Shown here in pieces: positions 6,196 through 14,958 of a stretch of DNA of 28,244 nt (position 1 is the first letter of the stretch; each line of letters starts with the position of its first letter). Made by a program: the position numbers and the translations under genes. Source of the stretch: JBOHNM01 sp050730675 (GTDB taxonomy: Bacteria; Planctomycetota; Phycisphaerae; Phycisphaerales; UBA1924); assembly GCA_050730675.1 (NCBI GenBank), contig JBOHNM010000036.1:1-28244 (forward strand), given 5' to 3'. The notes under the pieces were generated by a model. That model saw only the letters and a program-made list of their open reading frames with translations. It was not told the origin of the DNA and made no database searches.

Positions 6196-8661
6196 TTAGA
6201 CGTTGTCGCCCTCGGTCGAGCTCCTCGCGGCCCCCGTCGCTCTCACGCCGCCCCATTTCCACTCCAGAATTCTTGGATCGTCCTCGCCGCGTCGGTTGAT
6301 GTACCGCCGGTGATCGATCAGCGCATCGCGGATCGCCTGCTTCACGTACGCCGCTCGCGAACCCAGCGAAGGGACGCGGTCGATGACATCGGACACCAGA
6401 TGGAATCGGTCGAGGTCATTGAGCACGCACATATCGAAGGGCGTCGTGGTCGTTCCCTCTTCCTTGTATCCGCGCACGTGGACGTTGTCGTGATTTGTCC
6501 GTCGGTAGGTCAGGCGGTGGATGAGCCACGGGTAGCCATGAAACGCGAACACGACCGGACGGTCCTTGGTGAAGAGCGTGTCGAAATCGTGGTCGCTCAG
6601 ACCGTGCGGGTGCTCCTTTGCCGGCTGCAACGTCATCAAGTCAACGACATTGACCACGCGAACCTTGATCTCCGGCAGGTGGCGCCGCAGCAGATCTACC
6701 GCCGCCAGCGTCTCCAGCGTGGGAACGTCGCCGCAGCAGGCCATCACCACATCCGGCTCTGCCCCGCGATCATTGCTCGCCCATTCCCAGATTCCGATCC
6801 CCGCCTCACAGTGCTTGATCGCCTGGTCCATGTTCAGCCATTGCGGCGCGGGCTGCTTCCCCGCAACCACAACATTGACCAGATTCCGCGAACGCAGACA
6901 CGTATCCGTCACGTGCAGCAGGCAGTTGGCGTCCGGAGGCAGATAGACCCGGATCACCTCCGCCTTCTTGTTCACGACATGGTCGATGAACCCCGGGTCC
7001 TGGTGGCTGAACCCGTTGTGATCCTGCCGCCACACGTGGCTGGAGAGCAGGTAGTTGAGCGAGGCGACCGGTCGCCGCCACGCGATGTGGTTGCACACCT
7101 TGAGCCACTTGGCGTGCTGGTTGAACATCGAATCAATGATGTGGATGAACGCCTCGTAGCAACTGAAGAACCCGTGGCGCCCCGTCAGCAGGTACCCCTC
7201 CAGCCATCCTTGGCACTGATGCTCCGAGAGCATCTCCATCACCCGGCCATCGAGAGCGATGTTGTCGTCCGTCGGCAGGATCTCACCCTCGAAGCCTCGC
7301 TTGGTGACTTCGAACATGTCCTGCCAGCGATTGGACGCCGCCTCGTCGGGACTGAACACCCGGAAGTTACTCGCGTCAAGGTTCCGCTTCATCACCGCGG
7401 TGAGGTACTTGCCCTGAACCCGGGTGGCCTCCGCCGTCGTCGCGCCCGGCGATGGCACCGCGACCGCGAACTCCTCGTACGCCGGCAGCTTCAGATCCTT
7501 CAACAGCAGCCCGCCGTTGGCGTGCGGATTGGCGCCCATGCGCCGCTCGCCCGTCGGCGCCAGTTCTGCAAGTTCCGCTTTCAGCCGCCCGCTCTTGTCA
7601 AACAATTCCTCCGGCTTGTAGCTCTTGAGCCACTGCTCAAGGATCTTCACGTGCCCCGGCTTGTCCATGTCCCCCATGGGCACCTGGTGCGACCGCCAAT
7701 AGTCCTCGCACTTCTTGCCGTCGATTTCCGCCGGGCAAGTCCACCCCTTCGGCGAGCGCAGCACGATCATCGGCCAGCGCGGCCGTTCCTTGAAGCCCTT
7801 CTCTCGCGCCCGCCGCTGGATCGACCGGATCTCATCGAACACCGTGTCCATCACCGCGGCCATTTTCTGGTGCATCACCGCCGGATCGTGCCCCTCGACG
7901 TAGTGGGGGATGTAGCCGTACCCGCGTAGCAGTTGATCGAGTTCCTCCTTCGGGATTCGCGCCAGCACCGTGGGATTGGCGATCTTGTACCCGTTGAGGT
8001 GCAGAATCGGCAGCACGGCGCCGTCATGCACGGGGTTGAGAAACTTGTTGGAGTGCCAACTCGTCGCCAGCGCGCCCGTCTCCGCCTCACCATCGCCGAC
8101 AACGCAAGCAACGATCAAGTCCGGATTGTCAAACGCGGCGCCGAACGCGTGCGAGAGGCAATACCCAAGCTCGCCACCCTCGTGGATCGACCCCGGCGTC
8201 TCGGGCGCCACGTGACTCGGGATTCCGCCCGGGAACGAGAACTGCGTGAACAGCCGCTTCATCCCCGCCTCGTCCTGCGAAACGCTCGGGTAGTACTCCG
8301 AGTACGTGCCCTCGAGGTACACATTCGCAACCAGAGCCGGCCCGCCGTGCCCCGGCCCCGCGACATAGATCACGCTCAGGTCGTCACGCTTGATGACCCG
8401 GTTCAGATGCACATAAATGAAGTTCAGCCCCGGCGTCGTCCCCCAGTGGCCCAGCAGGCGCGGCTTGATGTGCTCGCGCTTCAGCGGCTGCCGAAGCAGG
8501 GGGTTGTCAAACAGGTAGATCTGCCCGACCGAGAGGTAGTTCGATGCCCGCCAATAGGCGTCGATCCGCCTCATTTCCTCTGGGCTCAGCGGACCGTCGC
8601 TGGACGCCCTCGTCGCGTGCGTGCCATTGGTGCGGGGCTTCAGAGTCGCGGAACGTGACAT
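6196..8661 (-). CDS. xfp: xylulose-5-phosphate/fructose-6-phosphate phosphoketolase
   Basis: Thiamine diphosphate enzyme that cleaves xylulose 5-phosphate (and often fructose 6-phosphate) with phosphate to give acetyl phosphate plus glyceraldehyde 3-phosphate (or erythrose 4-phosphate). Its 821 residues match the normal length of the family. Motifs seen include SVGQIYL near the N-terminus, LLGHWGTTPGLNF with the active-site His, GPGHGGPA, PETPGSIHEGGELGY, the ThDP/Mg site VGDGEAETG, NGYKIANPT, and further on SHVWRQDHNGFSHQDPGF. The ATG has a GGAG sequence 8 nt upstream. It is the first gene of an operon with ackA and is divergent from the receiver-HD-GYP gene. Whether it accepts fructose 6-phosphate cannot be read from the sequence. 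Confidence 0.96.
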   Translation of the reverse strand: MSRSATLKPRTNGTHATRASSDGPLSPEEMRRIDAYWRASNYLSVGQIYLFDNPLLRQPLKREHIKPRLLGHWGTTPGLNFIYVHLNRVIKRDDLSVIYVAGPGHGGPALVANVYLEGTYSEYYPSVSQDEAGMKRLFTQFSFPGGIPSHVAPETPGSIHEGGELGYCLSHAFGAAFDNPDLIVACVVGDGEAETGALATSWHSNKFLNPVHDGAVLPILHLNGYKIANPTVLARIPKEELDQLLRGYGYIPHYVEGHDPAVMHQKMAAVMDTVFDEIRSIQRRAREKGFKERPRWPMIVLRSPKGWTCPAEIDGKKCEDYWRSHQVPMGDMDKPGHVKILEQWLKSYKPEELFDKSGRLKAELAELAPTGERRMGANPHANGGLLLKDLKLPAYEEFAVAVPSPGATTAEATRVQGKYLTAVMKRNLDASNFRVFSPDEAASNRWQDMFEVTKRGFEGEILPTDDNIALDGRVMEMLSEHQCQGWLEGYLLTGRHGFFSCYEAFIHIIDSMFNQHAKWLKVCNHIAWRRPVASLNYLLSSHVWRQDHNGFSHQDPGFIDHVVNKKAEVIRVYLPPDANCLLHVTDTCLRSRNLVNVVVAGKQPAPQWLNMDQAIKHCEAGIGIWEWASNDRGAEPDVVMACCGDVPTLETLAAVDLLRRHLPEIKVRVVNVVDLMTLQPAKEHPHGLSDHDFDTLFTKDRPVVFAFHGYPWLIHRLTYRRTNHDNVHVRGYKEEGTTTTPFDMCVLNDLDRFHLVSDVIDRVPSLGSRAAYVKQAIRDALIDHRRYINRRGEDDPRILEWKWGGVRATGAARSSTEGDNV

Positions 8662-8860
8662 GGCGGGGCTCCGAAAGGCTTCTCAGTTGGCGGGTCTGAC
8701 CCAACCGACAATAGCCGTTGCCGACGTGGAACAAGCGGTACTTGCAGGAGCTTCACGACCCACCATGGACGGATCCCCCGGATCGCCGGCCCTACCGTCG
8801 TGCTTCAGTTGGGCGGCAACTCCGAAGCACTTCCATACAGCCGCCGTCAAGGACGACCGC
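8662..8860. promoter_or_regulatory. divergent promoter region, xfp / receiver-HD-GYP
   Basis: These 199 nt separate two genes read in opposite directions, so at least two promoters must lie here. On the minus strand TATTGT with an upstream TTGTTC is a weak candidate for xfp. I see no clear operator. Confidence 0.4.
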
Positions 8861-10030
8861 ATGACCACACCCGCAGTGCAAACCGCCCGGAGCGCACCCG
8901 CCGACGCCCCGGTGGTCCTCCTCGTTGACGACCAGGCCATCGTCGCCAAGATGGTCGGCAAAATGCTCGCCAGCGAGCCCGACATCGCCTTCCACCACTG
9001 CGACGATGCCGCCAAAGCCGTCTCCGCTGCCTCCGCTATCGCCCCCTCCGTCATTCTCCAGGACCTGGTCATGCCCGGTGCCGACGGCCTCGACCTCATC
9101 CTCGCCTACCGCGCCCAAGAAGCCACCAACCTTACCCCGCTCATCGTCCTCAGCTCCGAGGAAGAAGCCGTCACCAAGGCCGAGGCCTTCAAACGCGGCG
9201 CCAACGACTACCTCGTCAAGCTCCCCGACAAAGCAGAACTCATCGCCCGAATCCGCTACCACTCGCGTACCTACCGCCTCCTTCTCCAATCCAAAGCCCT
9301 CAACGAGGCCGAGAAGCGCCGCCTGATCGCCGACCGCCAGGCCGATTCCCTCCGAGCCCGCAACACCCTCATCTTCGCCCTCGCCAAGCTCGCCGAGAGC
9401 CGCGATACCGATACCGGCGAGCACCTCGAACGCATCGCCGCCTATTGCCGCGTGCTGGCCGAGCAGCTCCGCGCCACCAATCCCACGCTGACAGACGCCT
9501 GGATCCTCAACCTCCAGCTCGCCTCCTCTCTCCACGATATCGGCAAGGTCGGCATCCCCGACAATGTGCTCCTCAAGCCCGGCCGTCTCACGCCCGAAGA
9601 GCGCACCGTCATCGAGCGCCACCCCATCATCGGCGCCGAGGCCCTCGACGCCATCATCGCCCGCGACCGTGGCGACGTCCTCCTCCGCATGGCCCGCAAC
9701 ATCGCCGCTTCGCACCACGAGCGCTGGGACGGCAAGGGCTACCCCGCCGGCCTCGCCGGTGAGGCCATCCCCCTCGAGGCGCGGATTGTCAGCGTCGCCG
9801 ATGTCTACGACGCCCTCACCTCCAAGCGCGTCTACAAACCCGCTATGCCCCACGAGGAAGCCGTCCGCGCCATCGTCGGCGGCCGCGGCACCCAGTTCGA
9901 TCCCCGTATCGTGGACGCCCTCATCCAGAGCGAAGTCGTCTTCCACCAGTCCGGCCAGCTCCTCCACGGCGACGACTGCGATCCCCAAGCCGGCCTTGAG
10001 CGGCCCGACACGACGCCGGGGTCCGGCTGA
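8861..10030 (+). CDS. response regulator: WspR-like receiver plus HD-GYP phosphodiesterase
   Basis: A predicted cyclic-di-GMP phosphodiesterase controlled by phosphorylation, 389 residues. The receiver (about 15-140) has VVLLVDDQ, phospho-acceptor D68 in LQDLVMPG, and ends in GANDYLVKLPDKAELIARIRYHSR. This stretch and QDLVMPG closely resemble the receiver of WspR, which normally carries a GGDEF cyclase. A short helical linker leads to an HD-GYP domain (about 185-370) with H225-D226 in LHDIGKVGIPDN, H285-H286 in the HHERWDGKGYP signature, and VADVYDALTS. The catalytic residues are present, so it should degrade rather than make c-di-GMP. ATG 8861 is chosen because AAGGA lies 7 nt upstream and the receiver begins right after; the frame is open further upstream but nothing conserved is there. 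The hybrid kinase follows 56 nt downstream. Confidence 0.92.
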   Translation: MTTPAVQTARSAPADAPVVLLVDDQAIVAKMVGKMLASEPDIAFHHCDDAAKAVSAASAIAPSVILQDLVMPGADGLDLILAYRAQEATNLTPLIVLSSEEEAVTKAEAFKRGANDYLVKLPDKAELIARIRYHSRTYRLLLQSKALNEAEKRRLIADRQADSLRARNTLIFALAKLAESRDTDTGEHLERIAAYCRVLAEQLRATNPTLTDAWILNLQLASSLHDIGKVGIPDNVLLKPGRLTPEERTVIERHPIIGAEALDAIIARDRGDVLLRMARNIAASHHERWDGKGYPAGLAGEAIPLEARIVSVADVYDALTSKRVYKPAMPHEEAVRAIVGGRGTQFDPRIVDALIQSEVVFHQSGQLLHGDDCDPQAGLERPDTTPGSG

Positions 10031-10086
10031 TTCTTCTGATGTTGGATCCTGTGTGAGAACGCATCGACCGCGGCGGCTGCGTTAGA

Positions 10087-13000
10087 ATGACGCAACCTGT
10101 CATGACGATCGTCAAACGCCTGATCATCCTGCTCGCCCTGCCCCTGGCCTGCCTCGCCGGGCTGGCGATCCATCAGGTCATCGCCACCGCCTCCCTCCAT
10201 ACCGAAACGCGCCGCCTCGACAGCATCCAGGTCGAGAGCCTCGTGACCATCGGGCAGATCTCGCGCGAGGTCAACAACCGCCGCATCCACCTCCGCAACT
10301 GCATCCTGACTCAGGATCCTACCGAGTGCGAGCGCTCCCGCACCGCCTTCGCCGGCGGCAAAGACAAGATCGACGCCCTCATGCGTCACTACAGCGAGAC
10401 CCTGATCGACTCCCCTGAAGACCTGCGAATCTTCAACGAGCTTTCTGATCTCCACGCGCAATGGGGGGCAATGTCGCAGAGCATCCTCGCGGAGCTCGAC
10501 TCCGGCAGGCGCCAATCAGCCGTCGAGAAACTCACCAAGGACGGTGGCCCGCTCGGCGACCGCTTTGACCAGCTCATCACCGAATGGGCGGAATTGAACG
10601 AACGCCTCGCTCACGAGTCGGGCGATAATCTCCTCCGCGCCTTCGAGTCGTCGCGTCGGGAAGCGATCATCGTCACACTCATCGGCGTGCTCCTCACCGG
10701 CGCGCTGGGTGCTCTGGTTCTTCGCAGCATTGTCCGGCCTCTCAACGGCCTCGTCCGTTCGGTCGACTCCATCGCCGGCGGAGACCTCGAATCCAAAGTC
10801 CCCTACGCCGCCAACTCCGACGAGATCGGCGCTCTTGCCCGCTCCATCGACATCTTGCGCGCCGGCGCATCCGCCGCCGAGCAGCAACGCTGGGTTAAGA
10901 TCAATGCCGCCCGCGTCGCCGGCTCGCTCCAGGGTGCCGCTTCTTTCGAAGAATTCGGCCGCAAGCTCCTCTCCGAACTCGCGCCGCTCTTAAGCGGCGG
11001 CGTCTCCGCCTTCTATGTGGCCGATTCGGAGCACCGCACGCTCCGTCCCCTCGCCTCTTTCGGCCTCTCTGCCGTCCCCATCCAGCAGATCCGCTTCGGC
11101 GAAGGCATCGTCGGCCAATGCGCCGTCGATCAAACGCGCCTTGGCTTGAGCGCCCTCCCGCCCGATTACCTGCGCATTGCTTCCGGCCTTGGCGGCGCCC
11201 CGCCCCGCTTCGCCGCCGCTTGGCCGCTCGCTGTCCAGGGCAAGACCCTCGCCGTGATCGAGTTCGCGTCGTTCGAAGCAATCACGCCGCGGCAGCACGC
11301 CCTGCTGGATGAGCTCCTTCCCGTCGCGGCTGTAGGGCTCGACGTGCTGATGCGGAACATCCACACCCGGGAGTTGCTGGAGCAGATCAAGCGTGCCGGC
11401 TTCATGGCCGACATGGCGCTCGACCTGACCAAGGCCGGCTACTGGCACGTCGACTACACAGACCCGGAGTACTACTACCAGTCGGAAAGGGCCGCCCGAA
11501 TCGTCGGCGAGGAAATCAAGCCCAACGGGCGCTACCACCTGCAGACCGAGTGGTTTTCACGCCTGATCGACGCGAGCCCCGAGCACGCGAAGGAAACCGC
11601 CGAGCGCTACCAAGGCGCCATCGAGGGGCGCTACAAGTCATACGACGCCGTGTACCCGTACAAGCGCCCCGGCGACGGACGAATCGTCTGGCTGCACGCC
11701 GCCGGGTCGCTCGTGCGCGACGAAGCGGGCAAGGCCCGCTACATGTACGGCGTCTATCAAGACATTACCGAGGCCAAGAAACTCGAGGATGATCTCCGCC
11801 AGTCCAAGCAGAAAGCCGAAGAGGCCACCGTCGCCAAGAGTTCCTTCCTCGCCAACATGAGCCACGAGATCCGTACGCCCATGAACGGCATCATGGGCAT
11901 GACCGAACTCGCCCTCGACACCGACCTCACTGCCGAGCAGCGGGATTACCTCAGCACCGTCAAATCCTCCGCCGATGCCCTCCTCTCCCTCATCAACGAC
12001 ATCCTCGACTTCTCCAAGATCGAAGCCGGCCGCATCGAACTCGACCCTGTCGAGTTCCTCATGCGCGACGCCATGGGCGACACCCTCAGCCCCCTGGCCC
12101 TTCGCGCCAGCACCAAGGGCGTGGAACTCGCCTACGACGTCCACCCCGATGTCCCCGACGCGGTCATCGGCGACGTCTACCGATTGCGCCAAGTCATCGT
12201 GAACCTCGTCGGCAACGCTATCAAGTTCACCGAGAAGGGCGAGGTCGTCCTCGCCGTCGGCCTCATCGATCGCCGCACCGACGACCTCACCCTCGAGTTC
12301 GTCGTCCGCGACACCGGCATCGGCATCGCCCCCCCCGCCGCCGCCCGTCTCTTCAAGGCCTTCGAGCAGGCCGAAAGCTCCACCACCCGCAAGTACGGCG
12401 GCACAGGCCTGGGCCTAGCCATCTCCAAGCAACTCGTCGAACTCATGGGCGGCCAGATCAAGCTGGAGAGCACCCCCGGCATCGGCAGCACGTTCTCCTT
12501 CACCGTCCACATGAAGGCCGGCGCACCTCGCTCGGCCGCGAGCGCCGAGGACGCCGCCCGTTTGTTCAAGGGAAAGTCCGTCCTCGTCGTTGACGACAAC
12601 GCCACCAACCGCCGCATCGTCGAAACCATGCTTGGACACTGGGGGCTGCGTGCCATCCCGGCCGACTCCGCCAAGGCCGCCCTCGCCGCACTCGACCGCG
12701 CCGCCAGCGCCGGCCAGCCCGTCTCCCTCGTCATCACCGACCTGCACATGCCCGAGATGGACGGCTTCGAGCTCGTCCAGGCCATCCGCGCCCACCCCGC
12801 CTTCGGCGGCCTTCCGGTGATGCTCCTCACTTCCTCCGCCGCCACCGGCGACCAGGCACGCTGCGTCGAACTCGGCGTAGCCGCCAAGCTGCTCAAACCC
12901 GTCAAGCAGTCCCTCCTGCTCGACAACATCATGCGCGTCCTTGCCGGCGCCGACCGCCGCGGCCACTCCGCCACGCCCGCTCCGAGGCAGCACCCCGCGG

Positions 13001-13434
13001 GCGACGATGCCGTCCCCACACCCCTCGCTCCGCTCAAGGTCCTCCTCGCCGAGGACAATCCCGTCAACCAGAAGTTCGCCATGCGCGTCCTCGAGGGTGC
13101 CGGCCACACCGTCACCGTCGCCAACAACGGACGCGAGGCCGTCGACCACTCCGGCAGCAAGACTTTCGACATCATCCTCATGGACGTCCAGATGCCCGAG
13201 ATGGACGGCCTCGACGCCACCCGCGCCATCCGCGCCCGCGAGTCTGCGGCGAACGGAGGTGGCGCCGTCCGCATCCCCATCATCGCCATGACCGCCAACG
13301 CCATGACCGGCGACCGCGAGATGTGCATCGACGCCGGCATGAACGGCTATGTTCCTAAGCCCGTCAAGCGAGAAGTGCTCTTCGCCGAGGTCCAGCGTGT
13401 CCTCAAGGAGTTCGGCCGTGGCCCAGACCTTTGA
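10087..13434 (+). CDS. hybrid sensor histidine kinase with two receivers
   Basis: A 1115-residue membrane sensor kinase. Domains in order: TM1 (about 9-30), an extracytoplasmic four-helix-like sensor region (about 31-190), TM2 (about 195-214), HAMP (about 215-265), a GAF-like domain (about 275-420), and a PAS domain ending in YQDITEAKK (about 435-565). Next are HisKA with H593 in SHEIRTPMNG, an HATPase with NLVGNAIKF, DTGIGI and GGTGLGLAI, then receiver 1 with D885 in VITDLHMPEMDG and receiver 2 with D1033 in LMDVQMPEMDG. All catalytic residues are present. ATG 10087 gives a short cytoplasmic tail before TM1; ATG 10102 is an alternative, and neither has a strong ribosome binding site. It overlaps the Hpt gene by 17 nt, so kinase, Hpt protein and the next regulator form a phosphorelay. 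Confidence 0.94.
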   Translation: MTQPVMTIVKRLIILLALPLACLAGLAIHQVIATASLHTETRRLDSIQVESLVTIGQISREVNNRRIHLRNCILTQDPTECERSRTAFAGGKDKIDALMRHYSETLIDSPEDLRIFNELSDLHAQWGAMSQSILAELDSGRRQSAVEKLTKDGGPLGDRFDQLITEWAELNERLAHESGDNLLRAFESSRREAIIVTLIGVLLTGALGALVLRSIVRPLNGLVRSVDSIAGGDLESKVPYAANSDEIGALARSIDILRAGASAAEQQRWVKINAARVAGSLQGAASFEEFGRKLLSELAPLLSGGVSAFYVADSEHRTLRPLASFGLSAVPIQQIRFGEGIVGQCAVDQTRLGLSALPPDYLRIASGLGGAPPRFAAAWPLAVQGKTLAVIEFASFEAITPRQHALLDELLPVAAVGLDVLMRNIHTRELLEQIKRAGFMADMALDLTKAGYWHVDYTDPEYYYQSERAARIVGEEIKPNGRYHLQTEWFSRLIDASPEHAKETAERYQGAIEGRYKSYDAVYPYKRPGDGRIVWLHAAGSLVRDEAGKARYMYGVYQDITEAKKLEDDLRQSKQKAEEATVAKSSFLANMSHEIRTPMNGIMGMTELALDTDLTAEQRDYLSTVKSSADALLSLINDILDFSKIEAGRIELDPVEFLMRDAMGDTLSPLALRASTKGVELAYDVHPDVPDAVIGDVYRLRQVIVNLVGNAIKFTEKGEVVLAVGLIDRRTDDLTLEFVVRDTGIGIAPPAAARLFKAFEQAESSTTRKYGGTGLGLAISKQLVELMGGQIKLESTPGIGSTFSFTVHMKAGAPRSAASAEDAARLFKGKSVLVVDDNATNRRIVETMLGHWGLRAIPADSAKAALAALDRAASAGQPVSLVITDLHMPEMDGFELVQAIRAHPAFGGLPVMLLTSSAATGDQARCVELGVAAKLLKPVKQSLLLDNIMRVLAGADRRGHSATPAPRQHPAGDDAVPTPLAPLKVLLAEDNPVNQKFAMRVLEGAGHTVTVANNGREAVDHSGSKTFDIILMDVQMPEMDGLDATRAIRARESAANGGGAVRIPIIAMTANAMTGDREMCIDAGMNGYVPKPVKREVLFAEVQRVLKEFGRGPDL

Positions 13435-13765
13435 CCAGGCCGAGCTGATGGAGCGCGTCGACAACGACGCCGCCTTCCTCGCCGAGACCGTCGAGATGCT
13501 CGTCTCCGACGGCCCCACGCTCATGGCCCAAGTCCGTGCAGCGATCTCCGCCGGCGACGCCGCCTCCCTCGGCCGCTCCGCCCACTCCCTCAAAGGCATG
13601 ATCTCCAACTTCTGCGCCCCGACCGCCCAGGCTGCCGCCCTCGAGCTCGAAAAGCTCGGAAAGGCCGGCAACCTCTCCCCCGCCCCCGCCGCGGCCGACA
13701 TCGCCCAGCAGCACCTCCAGGCTCTTACCGACGAACTTGTCGCCTTCGTCAAGGCGAACTCCTGA
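13418..13765 (+). CDS. histidine phosphotransfer (Hpt) protein
   Basis: A 115-residue Hpt four-helix protein that carries phosphate between the hybrid kinase and a response regulator. The phosphorylatable His is H56 in SAHSLKGMISNF, matching the H-S-L-K-G signature of Hpt domains. The start is GTG at 13418: AAGGAG lies 7 nt upstream inside the kinase gene, and the conserved fold begins directly after. The gene overlaps the kinase by 17 nt, and its TGA shares one base with the ATG of the next gene, so translation of all three is coupled. Confidence 0.92.
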   Translation: MAQTFDQAELMERVDNDAAFLAETVEMLVSDGPTLMAQVRAAISAGDAASLGRSAHSLKGMISNFCAPTAQAAALELEKLGKAGNLSPAPAAADIAQQHLQALTDELVAFVKANS

Positions 13766-14958
13766 TGCGCATTCTCGTTGCCGAGGACGAGCGGATCACC
13801 CGCGCCACGCTGGTCCGTCAGCTCCAGGGCTGGGGCCACACCGTCACCTCCGCCGAGGACGGCCAGACAGCCTGGGCACACTTCAGCGCTGGCGAGTTCG
13901 ACATCGTCCTGACCGACTGGGAGATGCCGGGACTCTCCGGTGTTGAACTCATCGAACGCATCCGTGCCGCCGCCCGCGCCAACTACCTCTACATCATCCT
14001 CCTCACCGGCCGCAGCGACAAATCCGACATCGTCCGCGGCATCGAGGCCGGCGCCGACGACTTCGTCTCCAAACCCTTCGACCGCGAGGAGCTCCGCGTC
14101 CGCCTCCTCGCCGGCGAGCGCGTCGTCCGCCTCGAACGCACGCTCAACGATCAGAACACCGCCCTCCGCGCCGCCGACACCCGCATGCGCCACGACCTCC
14201 GTGCCGCCGCCCGCGTGCAGCGCGCCATGCTCCCCCGCGGCGTCGTCGAAACCCCCCGCGTCAAGACCGCCTGGACCTACGTCCCCACAGACGAACTCGC
14301 CGGCGACGCCGTCGGCATCGACCTCGTGGACGACCGCTACCTCGTCACCTATGTCGTCGATGTCAGCGGCCACGGCGTTCCCGCCGCGCTCCTCTCGGTC
14401 ACGGCTATGCACGCCATGGCCCCGACGACCGACGGAGCATCGCTCCTCCGCACGCAGGCCGCCGACGGTCACGGCCACGGCGCCCGCACACCCTCGTACG
14501 TCGTCACGGAACTCAACCGGCGCTTCGCCTCCACCGACAACGACGGCCGCTTCCTCACCATGGTCCTGTGCGTGCTCGATACCCACACCGGCGAACTCGC
14601 CTTCTCCCGCGCCGGTCACCCGCTGCCGATCCTCCTCCGCGACGGTATTTCCGTACCGCTCGACGACGCCGGCGGCATGCCCGTCGGCCTCGCCGACGGT
14701 GTGGAGTACACCGACGTCCGAATCCAGCTCCGCCCCGCCGACCGTCTGGTCCTCTACTCCGACGGCATCATCGAGCAGTCCGACCCGACCGGTCGCACCC
14801 TCTACAACACCGATCGCCTCGAGGCGCTCATGGTCAAGCACGCCGCCACGCCCGGCGACAAGCTCATGTCCCACACCGTGGACGCGCTGGCCCAGTGGGC
14901 CGGCTCACGAACATTCCTGGACGATGTCTCACTTGTGTGCGTGGACTGGGTCGGTTGA
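13765..14958 (+). CDS. response regulator: receiver plus PP2C (RsbU/SpoIIE-type) phosphatase
   Basis: A 397-residue receiver-phosphatase fusion. The receiver (1-120) has AEDE at 6-9, phospho-acceptor D51 in VLTDWEMPG, and the SKPF lysine. A helical linker (about 125-155) ends in AARVQRAMLP, the hallmark lead-in of RsbU-type phosphatases. The PP2C domain (about 170-397) keeps the metal-binding acids in ELAGD, YVVDVSGHGVPAALLS, LYSDGIIEQ and FLDDVSLVCV. Such proteins dephosphorylate STAS anti-anti-sigma proteins to switch a sigma factor or other partner. No STAS or anti-sigma gene is nearby, so the target is unknown. The ATG overlaps the Hpt stop by one base. The 3' end overlaps the convergent RND gene by 30 nt. 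Confidence 0.93.
   Translation: MRILVAEDERITRATLVRQLQGWGHTVTSAEDGQTAWAHFSAGEFDIVLTDWEMPGLSGVELIERIRAAARANYLYIILLTGRSDKSDIVRGIEAGADDFVSKPFDREELRVRLLAGERVVRLERTLNDQNTALRAADTRMRHDLRAAARVQRAMLPRGVVETPRVKTAWTYVPTDELAGDAVGIDLVDDRYLVTYVVDVSGHGVPAALLSVTAMHAMAPTTDGASLLRTQAADGHGHGARTPSYVVTELNRRFASTDNDGRFLTMVLCVLDTHTGELAFSRAGHPLPILLRDGISVPLDDAGGMPVGLADGVEYTDVRIQLRPADRLVLYSDGIIEQSDPTGRTLYNTDRLEALMVKHAATPGDKLMSHTVDALAQWAGSRTFLDDVSLVCVDWVG

Noticed and set aside
6136..7929. Long plus-strand frame over phosphoketolase
   Set aside because: Antisense shadow; the minus strand encodes a full-length, motif-complete phosphoketolase.
12415..14874. Very long open frame (819 codons) antisense to the kinase, Hpt and phosphatase genes
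   Set aside because: It mirrors GC-rich codons of well-identified genes on the other strand and is Gly/Val/Asp/Glu-rich without any domain; the known families are on the plus strand.
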